Source: Anisus vortex
Taxonomy: Eukaryota; Mollusca; Gastropoda; Planorbidae
Assembly: GCA_949126835.1 (NCBI GenBank)
Contig: OX421492.1
Coordinates: forward strand, 44,971,498-45,035,497
Length of the DNA: 64,000 nucleotides
Reading direction: 5' to 3'
In this document: in pieces, positions 1-10,753 of the stretch
Layout: every line of letters begins with the position of its first letter
Numbering within the stretch: the stretch's first letter is position 1
Program-made: the position numbers and the translations under genes
Notes under the pieces: generated by a model
What the model was told of the DNA's origin: nothing
Databases searched by the model: none
The model's input: only the letters and a program-made list of their open reading frames with translations

Positions 1-125
1 CCCATGGTATAACGCGCCATAGAAACTGATAATAAATAATGAAACTTCTGCACTAATGAACCTCAAAGCTGGTGTTCCGGTTCCCAGAGTTAGACTGCAA
101 TCGCCGTAGGCAACCACACCAATCT
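1..125 (+). mobile_element. 3' tail of a non-LTR retrotransposon (fragment)
   Basis: The first ~120 bases match the 3' untranslated tail at 3772-3890: both share the words CCCATGGTATAACGC, ATGAAACTTCTG, CGGTTCCC and a CTGCAATCGC end. At 3.7 kb this tail follows an RNase H/zinc-finger reverse transcriptase end, so the window opens inside the 3' end of another copy of that family. Nothing of its coding part is visible. Confidence 0.6.
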
Positions 126-1180
126 CTGCGGGTGACGGAGTGCTAGCTAACTAGGTTGAACGCGGGGCCTAAAGTTAAAATGACTTGTCCCGTGGTGGTA
201 CATGAGGCTGGGGCGTGGTGTGACGTCTGGAAAAAGTATACTGTAGTATATGTCTAAGTATATATATATATAAGTATACATATATATAGACTATATATAA
301 GTAGTTTATGTCTGAGTTCAAAGACAAACTTTGAGAAGATGTGTTCGCCTTAGAAGGGGGCATCTCCGTGGCATTTGGAATACGAGGCAGGCTCCAATGA
401 CTAGCTAGGGTCAAGTTTATCCAAAATCAAACTACTGGGCGGATGGAGAAAGTTGACATAACATGCAACCGTCTCATAAGTTAGCATGGGCCAGAGGCTG
501 CGGAAATGACTTCTTTTCCCTTAGGCTTCATAACATGTCTGGTTGCTACGGCTTATCTTAAACCCTATTCTAAGGGAGCAATCTCAGTCTGACTTTTGAA
601 CAGTGTTTCACAGACCTCGTCCTTAAGAATACACTAATCATCATCTACAGCCTAAAAGGTAAAAAACCTTTTGTAAAACTATTTTTAGACGCTAACATTA
701 CTAACAATATAAACTGTTACGTTCTAAAAAACACTATATAACACAAGAGTAATGTTTTTGACGATTTATTTATACTAAGTGTTTAATTGTACAAAGATTA
801 CAGTAAAAAATGTACGTTCTATAATTTCTCTTATAAGTTGATGGTTGTTTTTTTTTTCAGAAAGTCCTTTCCATGTCAGATGCCACCAGAGTTGAGTTTG
901 TATATGAAAAATAAAAATTTTTGTTATCCCTAAGTCTGAGTATTGTAGGCCTAATAGATTGTAATATTTGTGTAAGAATTTTATGCTTGCTATAGGCCTA
1001 CTATACAAGCCTATTATTACTACGTTGTTCTTCTTCCCACTAGTATGTTTACATTCAGTGATTCAATTATCAGTGTTATCCATACAGTTGACAGTTGTGA
1101 ATATTCACTTGCATATTTTCCCTGAATTTGTTCTAGTATTTAAATGTTTCTTTAGTTGATGGGTCCCATACAGAAGATAT
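126..1180. other. Gene-free AT-rich stretch, nothing recognised
   Basis: I found no coding domain, repeat array or RNA gene here. There is a short TATATA-rich patch near 255-300 and a poly-T run near 847. The open frames are short, lack a recognisable motif and have the AT-rich composition of the surroundings. Confidence 0.5.
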
Positions 1181-1440
1181 AAAACAAACAGCAATCTACA
1201 ACATATAAACATTGTTAAAAATAACTAATACAACAAAACAAACAGCAATCTACAACATATAAACAATGTTAAAAATAACTAATACAACAAAACAAACAGC
1301 AATCTACAACATATAAACATTGTTAAAAATAACGAATACAACAAAACAAACAGTAATCTACAACATATAACCATTGTTAAAAATAACTAATACAACAAAA
1401 CAAACAACAATCTACAACATATAAACATTGTTAAAAATAA
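1181..1440. repeat. 54-bp minisatellite
   Basis: About 4.8 copies of a 54-bp unit, with unit starts seen at 1181, 1235 and 1289. The core word is AAAACAAACAGCAATCTAC. Copies differ at only a few positions. Confidence 0.9.
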
Positions 1441-1554
1441 ACAAAAATAAAATATTGAGGATACAAGTTATATTTACAAATTTGTTGCACATAATGTAAG
1501 AAATATTTATATTTTACACCATCTTTTAAGTCTACATTAAGATTTTGGACAATT

Positions 1555-1795
1555 GAAGAAAAATACAATATATTAACATAGTGAACAATTGCATTTCAAT
1601 GTATGAAAAAGACAATATATTAACATAGTGAACAATTGCATTTCAATGTATGAAAAAGATCAATATATTAACATAGTGAACAATTGCATTTTAATGTATG
1701 AAAAAGATCAATATATTAACATAGTGAACAATTGCATTATAATGTATGAAAAATGCAAACGTATCAACACAGTGGACAATTGCTGTTTAATGTGG
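1555..1795. repeat. ~47-bp minisatellite, left block
   Basis: Repeats of about 47 bp carry ACATAGTGAACAATTGCATT and AATGTATGAAAAAGA. The same family resumes at 2225-2660. The left and right blocks are split by a short LINE-derived insertion at about 1815-2215. Confidence 0.85.
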
Positions 1796-1814
1796 AAAAC
1801 ACCTTGTAAAAAGT

Positions 1815-2220
1815 TTCAAAACCCGGACGAGCCGCAGCTCTAAAGCCGGGGCGTAACGCAATAGAAGTGAGTTATCAAAAACTCTGTCCGGGATCCAGCC
1901 ACCCCACGGCACGCCAAAGGCGTGGCGTGCCATGTAAAAGGGAAGGATTCCGCAGGCCAGCGACCGTTCACTGCGGTTCCCCTAAGGATCATTATCGTGG
2001 TGGCTTCCAGTGGAAAACACCAGATCAGGCCTCCATCACTGCCCCTTCTGTGCCAGCTTTCAAATCTTCACTGAAGGGCTAGACTAAATACCTAGAGTAA
2101 AACTCTGTCATTTGTTTGTAATTTTTGTTTGTAATGTTTTAAAATGTTATCTGTAGTTAAATTGTGGACTCTTTTCTCGGTCTTAAGGGGCGTCTACACA
2201 GTAAAAGGAAGAAGAAGAAT
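1815..2220 (+). mobile_element. Short LINE derivative: 5' segment joined to 3' tail
   Basis: Bases 1815-1905 match, in inverse orientation, the region 52217-52300 (shared CTCTGTCCGGGATCCAGCC and GGGGCGTAACG). Bases ~2020-2215 match 51817-52022 in direct orientation. The latter encodes the C-terminal end of a LINE reverse transcriptase (QASITAP...VPAFKSSLK) and a tail ending in AAGAAGAAGAA. The element therefore looks like the two ends of one LINE family with the middle missing, inserted in the 47-bp array. Confidence 0.6.
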
Positions 2221-2224
2221 GTAT

Positions 2225-2662
2225 AAAAAGTATCAATATATATATATCAAAATAGTGGACAATTGCAGTTTAATGTATGAAAAATACCAACATATATATA
2301 TATCAACATAGTGGAAGATTGTAGTTTAATGAATGAAAAGAGCCAATGTATCAACATAGTGGATAATTGCAGTTTAAAGTATGAAAAATACCAATATATC
2401 AACATAGTGAACAATTGCAGTTTAAAGTATGAAAAATACCAATATATCAACATAGTGGACAATAGCATTTTAAAGTATGAAAAAGACCAATGTATCAACA
2501 TAGTGGACAATTGCAGTTTAAAGTATGAAAAATACCAATGTATCAACATAGTGGACAACTGCTTAATGAAAGAAAAATACATATATATATGTATATATAT
2601 ATCAACAGTTTGCAGTTAAATTTATAAAAAAATGCCAATGTACCCACAAAGTGGACAATTGC
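2225..2662. repeat. ~47-bp minisatellite, right block
   Basis: Continuation of the array at 1555-1795, with units such as ATCAACATAGTGGACAATTG and TTTAAAGTATGAAAAATACC. Both strands stay open for about 100 codons, but the peptides are pure repeat, so I do not call genes. Confidence 0.85.
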
Positions 2663-2664
2663 AT

Positions 2665-3905
2665 TTGAAGTCAGCGCAGAGATTGGATCTCGGTCGACCG
2701 CATGCCCCTGCGGACGGGACTGGAACCTCCTCCTCACCTATCTTTCAACCTACCAGAGATACAGGCGAACCTGATAGAACCAGTCGGACACGGCGCTTGC
2801 CTAACTGAGAGGCGCGCAGCTGCTCTAAGGACGGTACGGGCATACTCAGGATTCGTCGAGGCATACACTGATGGGAGCGCGACCAGTGGGACCGAGGCGC
2901 GTTCTGGGTATGGTGCTTTTGTGTCGTAACCGAAGGCAGTAGAAAAGCGGGTTGAGCTAAGTGGGCCTTGCGGGAAAATCTGCATCTTTGATGGAAGCCA
3001 TCAGAATTGCCGTAGAGGCAATTGGGAAAACGTTTGAAGAAACACCAGCTGCTCGTGCTGATGTGGTAATCTTCAATGATGCGCTTTTAGTACTCCAAGC
3101 CATCGACGGCTTGGGGTCATGGCCCGATCTGCTTGTCCGACTGTTGGCTGCTATTTTTGACCTGATCCTCAGGTACGAGGTGAAGGTCATTTCGCAGTGG
3201 ATTGCAGATCATGCAGGAGTCGCTGGTAATGAGATAGTGGATGCCTTGGCCAAGAAGGGATTCCTGGTACCCACTCCGGAGGGTCCGTCCACCTTCGAGA
3301 GTGCCCGCAGATCAATACGTGAGTGGGAGTCAAGACAATGGTGGAAGAATTGGGACGAGTCTGACAAAGGTCGAGGCGTGTGGCAGCAACTAAAACGGCC
3401 AAATTGAGCTGATCCGTGGTGGAAACTCTGCAGGAGAGAACAGGTAGCCATTGCCCAGTTCCGGACTAGACACTGTCCTATTGGTGCCTATTTCGGACGA
3501 TTTAGGCCCAATTTCGATTCGCGGTGTCGACATTGCTTTGAAGCAGAAGAGACGGTCGAGCATTTGCTTTTAGACTGCCCAGCCTTGCAGGAGGAAAGAG
3601 TGGATGGGAACGGTCAACGATTTGCACCGAACCTATACGGTGATTTAGCTGGGCTACGTAGTACAAGTGTGTTTGTCCTCCGAATCCTAAGAGATTAGTC
3701 TCGATTCGATCACTCCAGTGAAGTGAGCTTCAAAGTCTGGTAGGGCGTTAAGCATTGTGCTGACCAACCCATCCCATGGTATAACGCTCCATAATAATAA
3801 TGAAACTTCTGTATTAATGAACTTCAAAACTGGTGAAATAGGTAAACAACCGGTTCCCGAAGCTAGACTTACGGAACTGCAATCGCAGTATTTTGAGTCC
3901 CCTTT
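2665..3905 (+). pseudogene. Non-LTR retrotransposon end: RNase H and C-terminal zinc motif
   Basis: A 5'-truncated element encodes the end of a reverse transcriptase polyprotein. The RNase H domain shows AYTDGSA (first Asp), LMEAIRIAVEA (Glu), a DALLVLQAI block and WIADHAGVAGNEIVDALAK. A C-terminal CRHCFEAEETVEHLLLDC cysteine/histidine motif follows, usual in I/R1/Jockey-type elements. The frame is broken: a shift lies between 2929 and 2961, and an in-frame TGA sits at 3405-3407. The last codons stop at 3696-3698, followed by a 3' tail to ~3905. It lies directly beside the 47-bp array. It is a dead copy; the clade assignment is from motif style only. Confidence 0.8.
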
Positions 3906-3999
3906 TATTTGCAAATAAATAAATCTGAACAAAAATTTACTATTTTTTTATAATAATTTTTTTTTATAATAATATATGCAGGGGAGATCATGCTTACTT

Positions 4000-4966
4000 G
4001 TAATTATTGCATTTTAGCTTATATTTGCTGGCTTTTACTGATAAAGTAAGCTTAGATTATAAACAAGACAATTCTGGCTTAGAACTTGGTGGTCAGGCAG
4101 TTTTGAAATTAATTGAAGTTTTAAACCCGCCACATGCGCTGTACTTTGACAGGTATTTTACTACAATACCTCTTCTAAACACTTTAAATGAAAAAAACTT
4201 TAGAGCAACAGGAACCATAATGATACATAGAATCCCAAAAGACTTGAAAAGGAAACTCCCAACTGATAAAGTGTTAAACAAACAAGGGGGAGGAGCTTAT
4301 GCTCAATATGTGGAAAACAACATTTCTGTGGCCCTTGTCAGATGGATGGACAATAAGTCAGTTCATTTGGTGTCCACTGCTGAAGGTGCTGCTCCAACTG
4401 ACAAGTGTTTGCGATGGTCGAAAAAGGGAAAAAGCACAGAGGTAGAGAGGCCATTTTTAATCAAGCATGGGAGGCGTCGATTTATGTGACCGACTTCTTA
4501 GCTTTTACCCTACCAGAGCCAGAACTTCCAAACGGACCATCAGAGTTCTTTTCCATATGATGGACCTCGCAACTGTGAATGCTTGGTTCCAGTACCAAGA
4601 AGATATGGAACAACTTGGCCAAATGAAAAACTAGAAATCTTTTGATTTCAAAATGTATGTTACTAAATCTCTGATTGACCTGGAATCGAATGAAAAACTG
4701 GATAGAAGCCTTACCGGCACATCTGATGAAGTCGGTAATGAAACAATGAGAGAAAAAAAAGAGTCCCTGTGCCCAGTACAAGACTTCGATATAATGAAGC
4801 AGCCCATCTTCCTGAAATTCCAGATTCTAATCATAATTCATTTTCGAGATGCCGAAGAGAAGGTTGCTCAGCTAAATGCAGGGTGCGTTGCTCCACTTGT
4901 AAAGTTTTTTTGTGCTTGGTAGCCAACAGGAACTGCTACAAACTATTTCCTATTAAATCAAACTAA
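4000..4966 (+). pseudogene. piggyBac-type transposase relic (DDE_Tnp_1_7)
   Basis: The frame 4007-4489 reads LYFDRYFTTIPLLNTL, RATGTI and LVRWMDNKSVHLVST, typical of the piggyBac catalytic core, including the second catalytic Asp in FDRYFT. After a frameshift near 4460 the next frame gives GGVDLCDRLLSFYPTRA, which holds the third Asp, and stops at about 4634. A later frame (4769-4966) shows a cysteine-rich C-terminus (CRREGCSAKCRVRCSTCKVF), as in PGBD-type zinc motifs. The N-terminal third with the first Asp is missing. Several frameshifts make this inactive. Immediately downstream lies the first copy of the satellite spacer cassette. Confidence 0.85.
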
Positions 4967-5239
4967 ATGGACATTTCTTATAACTTTGATTGGTCTATAT
5001 TTGAAAGCAACAAACTGAATTGACATTCGTTAACGTTGATATGAATATATTTCAAACCAAATTTACACTTTTAAACTTATATCACTTTTGATTTATATGC
5101 CCTATCAAATCAAACTGAATAGATATTTTTTATAGTTATAGTCTACGTAAACATCAACATCTTTCAAAAAAAAAAAAAAAATGAATATTTTTTTTTATTA
5201 TAATTATTTTAATTTGCAGAAAAGTATTTTCTTTTTAAT

Positions 5240-5572
5240 TACTTATGGCAAAAAACGATTTGGATCCTGATGTCAAAATAAATTTTTTTTGTTTGAGTGT
5301 TTTTTTAGTGTTTTGACATCACTAATAGTCCAATAAGATGTGTATCAAGTTAATTTAACTCTCACTTTTATCTCGGGACTCAGTAGGTTATACCCATCGT
5401 TATGACTTTTCAATACATAAATTGCAATCTTTTGTAATCTCGAATGTTCGTTTGTTTCATATTGTCATCTCTGATGTTTGTTTGTTTCACATTGTCATCT
5501 CTGATGTTTGTTAGTTTCATATTGTCATCTCTAATGTCTAATGTTTGATTGTTTCACATTGTCATCTCTGAT
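5240..5572. repeat. First satellite cassette and adjoining 30-bp repeats
   Basis: Bases 5255-5455 are a copy of the ~200-bp cassette that recurs in the satellite at 12.1, 12.65, 14.15, 15.5 and 16.8 kb (GATTTGGATCCT, TTTTGACATCAC, ATCTCGGGACTCAG). It is followed by a few ATTGTCATCTCTGATGTTTG repeats up to the LTR insertion at 5573. This is the left part of the satellite that continues at 11997. Confidence 0.9.
5568..5572. repeat. Target-site duplication, left
   Basis: CTGAT precedes the left LTR and is repeated exactly at 11992-11996 after the right LTR. A 5-bp duplication fits Ty3/gypsy integrase. Confidence 0.9.
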
Positions 5573-5962
5573 TGTTACGTTTTGTCTTCTCTATTTAATT
5601 GATGAACATCACATAGAGGTATTCTTCTATCTCACCACGGCTAGCTCTCTTACTCAGAGTACGTAACAATAACATCAGATAATAACTCTCAATGTAGTAA
5701 ACAATAATCAAACTTTAATTACCAACTAATATACCAGGATGCGATGTATATAACAGTAATTCTAACAGCCACACAATTAACTATTAAGACCGTCTTCTAT
5801 ATCAATACAACCAGCCTCAACAAACTACTAGCCTATACTAACCCCGTTGTTATCTCTCATAACCAAAACATGTGTACCCACAAAACAACTGACGTCATCA
5901 ATATTGCATTCACAATGTGCAGTCTCTTGCGCACCAATTACTACATTCACATTTACGCTACA
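5573..5962 (-). repeat. 3' LTR (390 bp)
   Basis: Direct repeat of 11602-11991, offset 6029. On the plus strand it starts TGTTACG and ends CGCTACA. It is the 3' LTR because the coding frames run on the minus strand. Confidence 0.95.
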
Positions 5963-5981
5963 TTACCCCCTTCACCCCCTA
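5963..5981 (-). promoter_or_regulatory. Polypurine tract
   Basis: On the minus strand a purine run, AGGGGGTGAAGGGGGTAA, directly abuts the 3' LTR. This is the expected place for the plus-strand primer of reverse transcription. Confidence 0.8.
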
Positions 5982-6789
5982 AAAAAATTGTTTACAATTT
6001 TTTTTCATATTTCTATTATATACAATTTCCTGTATTTCATACACAAAATACTACCCACTCTACCACATATATAATCAAATATATATATAATCAAGATTCA
6101 TACTCAAAATCATTTAACATCAATATCAACCAATTATTATATTAAATAACAAGCTTAATTAATCCAATTAACAACAATGTTCGTTATAGCGAGTCTGTTA
6201 TGATGACGTTGTTTGAAAAATCACAACACTAATCAACCTTGTCAATTTGTCAAGTACAAGTGAATCCAGTCCTATTCCAGTTTATTAAAAAAAACGCCAT
6301 TCAGTTCCATTTCTTCTGTACCACTTAGTTATAATTGTCTTATAGTTCATAAACCTGTAGTTCCATTGTACATTAACTCATATTGTAATATGAATAACAC
6401 ACATCCATAAGCCATGTCATTTCACCTGAATGTATAGTTATATAGTTTCAATCCCTTAGTGAGAATCAGTCCTTTGACATCACGATTCAAATCCCAAACG
6501 AATAACGTACGGTGATGACGTAGCAGAATGGCTTGAAGATACGCTTTCCAGTATTAAGCAGTTTTTTTATAGGTGTTTTAGGACAAACGACCCATAGTAA
6601 GCAACAACTGAAGACACTTCCGGATCATCCGAACCCGTCCTCTCACAGACCAAGCTATGGAAAAACACAAAATGTAATCCATTATAGTAACTGAACAAAC
6701 ATTTTAATACACTAAACGCGTAACGCGAAAAAGAAATCTGGTGTAAATGTTAAAACATACAATAAACACCAATACCACTGTAAATATAA
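5982..6789 (-). other. Long 3' untranslated region of the Gmr1-like element
   Basis: About 0.8 kb between the RNase H stop and the polypurine tract with no convincing frame. Its inner part (6649-6789) is the source of the copy at 7449-7589. Nothing else was recognised. Confidence 0.6.
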
Positions 6790-7448
6790 CTATGTACATC
6801 TAGAAAGACAGTCAGCCACTATATTCTGCTTCCCAGGTATCGTTTGCACAGTAAAGTTATAGTCCTGTAAAATCAAACTCCACCTATCAACCCTTCCATT
6901 CTTTAATTTCTTTGAAGTAATAAATGCTAAAGGAGCATGATCAGTACACAGTGTAAAATGTACCCCCAATAAATATCTATCAAATTTAATTATGCTCCAA
7001 ACAATTGCAAGTCCCTCTTTCTCCACCGTAGCATACCTAAGTTCCCCTTTTCTAAGTTTCCTGCTAATATATTGTACAGGGTGTAAAATACCATTATACT
7101 CCTGTGCCAAACATCCCGCAACTGCAGTATTTGATGCATCAGTGCACAATACAAAAGGTTTGTTCACATCAGGAATTCTAAGAATCGGTTTATTTGAAAA
7201 CACCTTCTGAATTAATTCCAGTGCCCTATTGCATTCTTCTGACCATTTGATTTTGTTAGGTTCTCCCTTTTTTATTAATTTTGTCAATGGATCAGTTATG
7301 TTAGCAAAATTTGAAATAAACTTTCTGTAAAAATTACATAAACCTAATAAACTCCTAACTTCCTTTTTAGTTTTAGGTATCTGTATATTTAAAATCCTAG
7401 AAACTGTCTCATCCAAAGGCTTAATAGAATTACCAGCAATTTTATGTT
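6790..7448 (-). pseudogene. RT thumb and RNase H end of Gmr1-like pol (truncated)
   Basis: The minus frame gives the RT thumb and tether (ETVSRILNIQIPKTKKEVRS, LLGLCNFYRKFISNFANI, DPLTKLIKKG). RNase H follows: FVLCTDASNTAVAGCLAQ (catalytic Asp), TVEKEGLAIVWSI (Glu), FTLCTDHAPL (Asp) and a terminal NIVADCLSRC followed by a stop. The first Met is at 7416, but homologous residues extend up to 7448, where the frame meets the duplicated segment. Everything N-terminal of the thumb, including the YxDD catalytic box, is absent. Since RNase H is followed by a stop and not by integrase, it was the C-terminal domain of the polyprotein. Confidence 0.88.
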
Positions 7449-7700
7449 ACCAAGCAATGGAAAAACACAAAATGTAATCCATTATAGTAACTGAACAAAC
7501 ATTTTAATACACTAAACGCGTAACGCGAAAAAGAAATCTGGTGTAAATGTTAAAACATACAATAAACACCAATACCACTGTAAATATAACTATGTACATC
7601 TAGAAAGACAGTCAGCCACTATATTCTGCTTCCCAGGTATCGTTTGCACAGTAAAGTTATAGTCCTGTAAAATCAAACTCCACCTATCAACCCTTCCATT
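7449..7700 (-). repeat. Duplicated RNase H tail plus 3' UTR segment
   Basis: 252 bp nearly identical to 6649-6900 (exact offset 800; I saw one difference, 6656 T against 7456 A). It carries the last ~36 codons of RNase H and ~140 bp of 3' untranslated sequence. It is fused in frame to the integrase end upstream and abuts the RT thumb downstream. Confidence 0.93.
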
Positions 7701-10058
7701 TACTGTTTGTATCACTTTGGTATCCTCTTCCTCCCCATTTTCAACCAATATACCACAGCACAATCTACCATTAGTATCCTGTCCACTAACAATCTGTAAA
7801 GGTTCCTCAAAATATTTTTTTAGCAAATCAATGTGCAATACTTTTAGTTTATCCTTAACCAACACCTCATAATCTACATCATTAATTTGTCTAGTAACCT
7901 TATATGGTCCCAACCACTGTGTAAAAAACTTGTTTTCTTTACTGGGCAACAAAACTAACACCAAGTCATCAGGTTTTAATACTCTCAATTTTCTATTTTT
8001 ATTAATTATATCATAACACATCATGTGTTTCTTTTCTGTGTTTGTATTAGCTATTTCACAAGATTTTATGATATTTTCTCTGGTTTCTATCACCATTTCA
8101 TAAGCAGATTTATCATTTCCCTTTTCACCACTATCCACTAAATCTTTAAAAATCGCCATGGGTCCTCTAGGATTGGCACCATAAACCAATTGAAAAGGTG
8201 AAAACCCTGTACTTTCATGTTTGGTTTCCCTATAAGCAAATAAAATGGATGGAATAACCAAATCCCAATCCTTTGGTTTATCGTTTGATATTTTTGACAA
8301 AGATTCTTTCAAAGTTGTATTAAACCTCTCGCACATCCCATTACACTGAGGGTGATATGGTGTAGTGAATTTTTGTTTTACCCCAAACATTTCCAAAAAT
8401 TCCTTTGTTAAACTTGATGTAAACTGTGTACCCCTATCTGAAATAACTTCATTTGGGAAACCAATTCTAGTAAATATAAGATACAAACACTGTGTTATAT
8501 CTTTAGCCTCTATTCTTTTAAGTGGAATAGCCTCAACCCATCTAGAACAAATATCCACCATTGTGAGAATATATCTATGACCTCTAGCCGACATAATAGG
8601 TAATGGACCCACTAAATCAATGGCTACCTTGGCAAAGGGTCTTTGAGCAGCTACACCAACCTGTAACGGAGCCTTAGTAGTATTACCTTTTGATTCTTTT
8701 AATTGACACACTTTACATTTCTTTATTTTTTCTCTAACATCATATGCTAAGTTAGGCCAAAACTTGTACATTAAAATTCTATTTTTAGTTTTAGATATTC
8801 CCATATGTCCCGCCAAAGGAATGGAATGAGCTAAATCCAAAATCATGCCTCTATATTTCATTGGAATTACCACCTGTTTTAAATCTTTCCCTTCATCATG
8901 TGCTATTCTGATCAATATATTAGTTTCTTTGTCTATTATGAAATGAGCTTTGCCCCCTGATTTATTTGTTTTCATTGCTGCTTTAAATAATCCCTCTAAC
9001 TCAGGATCTTCCCTTTGTTCTCTAGCTAATGTCATTTTATCTATTTGTAAACTATTGATATCTCCTTCAATAACATTATTATTTATGTTATTTTCACTTT
9101 CCTTTATGTTTTCTACTTCTCTATCTCCCTGGTCCATTTCATTGCTATCAGTAATATGTTCACATTGTTCTATAGCTACACTATTATCACTAACCAACTC
9201 ATGACTGACAATCATATTACTATGGCATTCCTTTTCACTACTCCTATGTATTCCTGTGCAATTTTCTTCTTTCCATTTTTCTATTTCTTCATCTGAACAA
9301 CACTTAACTCCCTCTACATTTCCTACAATTAAATCTATTGGTGCTCTTTCAACAACATATGTCAATACCTTTCCCTTCAAAAATGGTGTGTCTATATCCA
9401 CATATGCTTTTGGTAAATTTATGTATCTCCCATCAAAAGATTGGCATTTCCCAAAGTCCCCTGTATATTGATCTGCCCTCACAAATTCTGATTTTACACA
9501 TAGAATAGAACTACCACTGTCTCTCAAAGTATGCACAGGCATATTATTTACATATCCAGGATACAATTGAAGACCCTGTTTCCCTGACACAATAGCATTA
9601 CAATGATCATTACCATTTCTGTTCTCTTTACATTTCCTATGATCTTTCCTATCTTTATCATTCCCAAAATAGTTACTGCCTTTATTCCCCACGCTACCAT
9701 TATTTTGTTTACACTCTCTATCATTATGGTAATGTGACTTACATATGTAACAATATGTTTTTCTTTGAGTCCTATCTCTACAGTTCCTAGCCAAATAATT
9801 TTCTTTTCCACATATAAAACACTGAAAACCCTTCCTACCATCCAATGATTTACTCCTAACTCTTCTCATGGGCTGATTATTATTATACCTGCTGAAACAC
9901 ACTATCTCCTGGCTAATATCTTTATTTGAAACTGGTGCATTTGGGTGAGCCAACTTATAATTCCTAATCAATTTCACCGATTCATCAATAGTTTTAGGTA
10001 CTCTTTCTTGTATGAATGCCTTTAACCCAGTGTCCAGTGTGTGAATAGCCCTATCCAT
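7590..10058 (-). CDS. Gag zinc knuckle-protease-integrase polyprotein of Gmr1-like element
   Basis: An uninterrupted 822-codon frame. Near residues 79-118 are two knuckles: CFICGKENYLARNC has Tyr where His is usual, while CYICKSHYHNDREC is a full CCHC. The aspartic protease follows with LRDSGSSILC (DSG active site) and the IDLIVGN strand. A ~130-residue acidic linker leads straight to an HHCC integrase zinc domain (LAGHMGISKTKNRI, CKVCQ). The catalytic core has D,D,E in VAIDLVGP, VISDRGTQF and GMCERFN, then a GPY-type end (FFTQWLGPYKVTRQI). No RT lies between protease and integrase. The last ~36 residues are a grafted RNase H tail. The Met at 10058 is internal to Gag; the true upstream frame is 10753-10060. 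Confidence 0.9.
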   Translation of the reverse strand: MDRAIHTLDTGLKAFIQERVPKTIDESVKLIRNYKLAHPNAPVSNKDISQEIVCFSRYNNNQPMRRVRSKSLDGRKGFQCFICGKENYLARNCRDRTQRKTYCYICKSHYHNDRECKQNNGSVGNKGSNYFGNDKDRKDHRKCKENRNGNDHCNAIVSGKQGLQLYPGYVNNMPVHTLRDSGSSILCVKSEFVRADQYTGDFGKCQSFDGRYINLPKAYVDIDTPFLKGKVLTYVVERAPIDLIVGNVEGVKCCSDEEIEKWKEENCTGIHRSSEKECHSNMIVSHELVSDNSVAIEQCEHITDSNEMDQGDREVENIKESENNINNNVIEGDINSLQIDKMTLAREQREDPELEGLFKAAMKTNKSGGKAHFIIDKETNILIRIAHDEGKDLKQVVIPMKYRGMILDLAHSIPLAGHMGISKTKNRILMYKFWPNLAYDVREKIKKCKVCQLKESKGNTTKAPLQVGVAAQRPFAKVAIDLVGPLPIMSARGHRYILTMVDICSRWVEAIPLKRIEAKDITQCLYLIFTRIGFPNEVISDRGTQFTSSLTKEFLEMFGVKQKFTTPYHPQCNGMCERFNTTLKESLSKISNDKPKDWDLVIPSILFAYRETKHESTGFSPFQLVYGANPRGPMAIFKDLVDSGEKGNDKSAYEMVIETRENIIKSCEIANTNTEKKHMMCYDIINKNRKLRVLKPDDLVLVLLPSKENKFFTQWLGPYKVTRQINDVDYEVLVKDKLKVLHIDLLKKYFEEPLQIVSGQDTNGRLCCGILVENGEEEDTKVIQTVNGRVDRWSLILQDYNFTVQTIPGKQNIVADCLSRCT

Positions 10059-10059
10059 G

Positions 10060-10753
10060 ATAAAAAAAACCTCTTTAAATCCTCAACTGTATTGTTTACT
10101 TTTGCGCATTGCAACCATTTGTCTAAAGCATTTTCCAACATGTCAAAATAATCCCTGGGATCACTTGATTGATTTAATACAATTTTAAAGAATTTTTTTC
10201 TATAATTGGCCTCTGTACTGCCGTAATGAATAAGCAGTTGTGTCTTAGCATGTATGTACTATTTTTGTTCTAAGCAAATTTTCGAAGGGATTTCCGATGA
10301 GAAACCTCTTCCCAACAACCCCGACCAATGGTCCTCCGGAAACCTATTTAACTCCATTTCCCTCTCAAATTTCCTTATATAGGTGTCTATATCACACACT
10401 TTTTCATTGTATGTCTGCATCGTAAACCTGGCCATTGCATTTAACAACCCCCTATCTTCTCTCCTACCTCCCACTACTAGCGGCGCAGATACAATGCCAA
10501 CATTCATGTTTATCTCGGCCTGTCTATTCAGTATTTCCAACTGCAATTTAAGTTCCCTTTCTTTCTCTTTTTCTGCCCTTTCTTTCTCTTTAGCTTTTTC
10601 CTCAAATTCCCTTTCTTCATTTTTGTTGTGCACATAGTCCCTCCATTTTTTCTCGACCCAATCATCTAATTCTCTTCCTATATAACCACATTTCTCCCCT
10701 GCCTTTACCAATTCTAAATAGAACTCATTTGAAATGCATTCCATTTCAACCAA
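10060..10753 (-). pseudogene. SCAN-like Gag N-terminal part, broken
   Basis: The minus frame from the Met at 10753 gives a charged coiled coil (roughly residues 45-75, rich in E, K and R), then DIDTYIRKFEREMELN, PEDHWSGLLG, an in-frame TAG at 10259-10261, and HAKTQLLIHYGS, RKKFFKIV, YFDMLENALDKWLQCAKV, DLKRFF. This continues into MDRAIHTLDTGLKAFIQERV after a shift in the T8 run (A8 at 10062-10069 on the plus strand). The helices match the SCAN/Gmr1 capsid pattern. The homopolymer shift could be real decay or a sequencing slip. Confidence 0.78.

Noticed and set aside
7590..7700. RNase H tail fused to integrase as a new functional domain
   Set aside because: It is a near-exact duplicate of 6790-6900 with its 3' UTR, lacking the catalytic part, so it is a scar.
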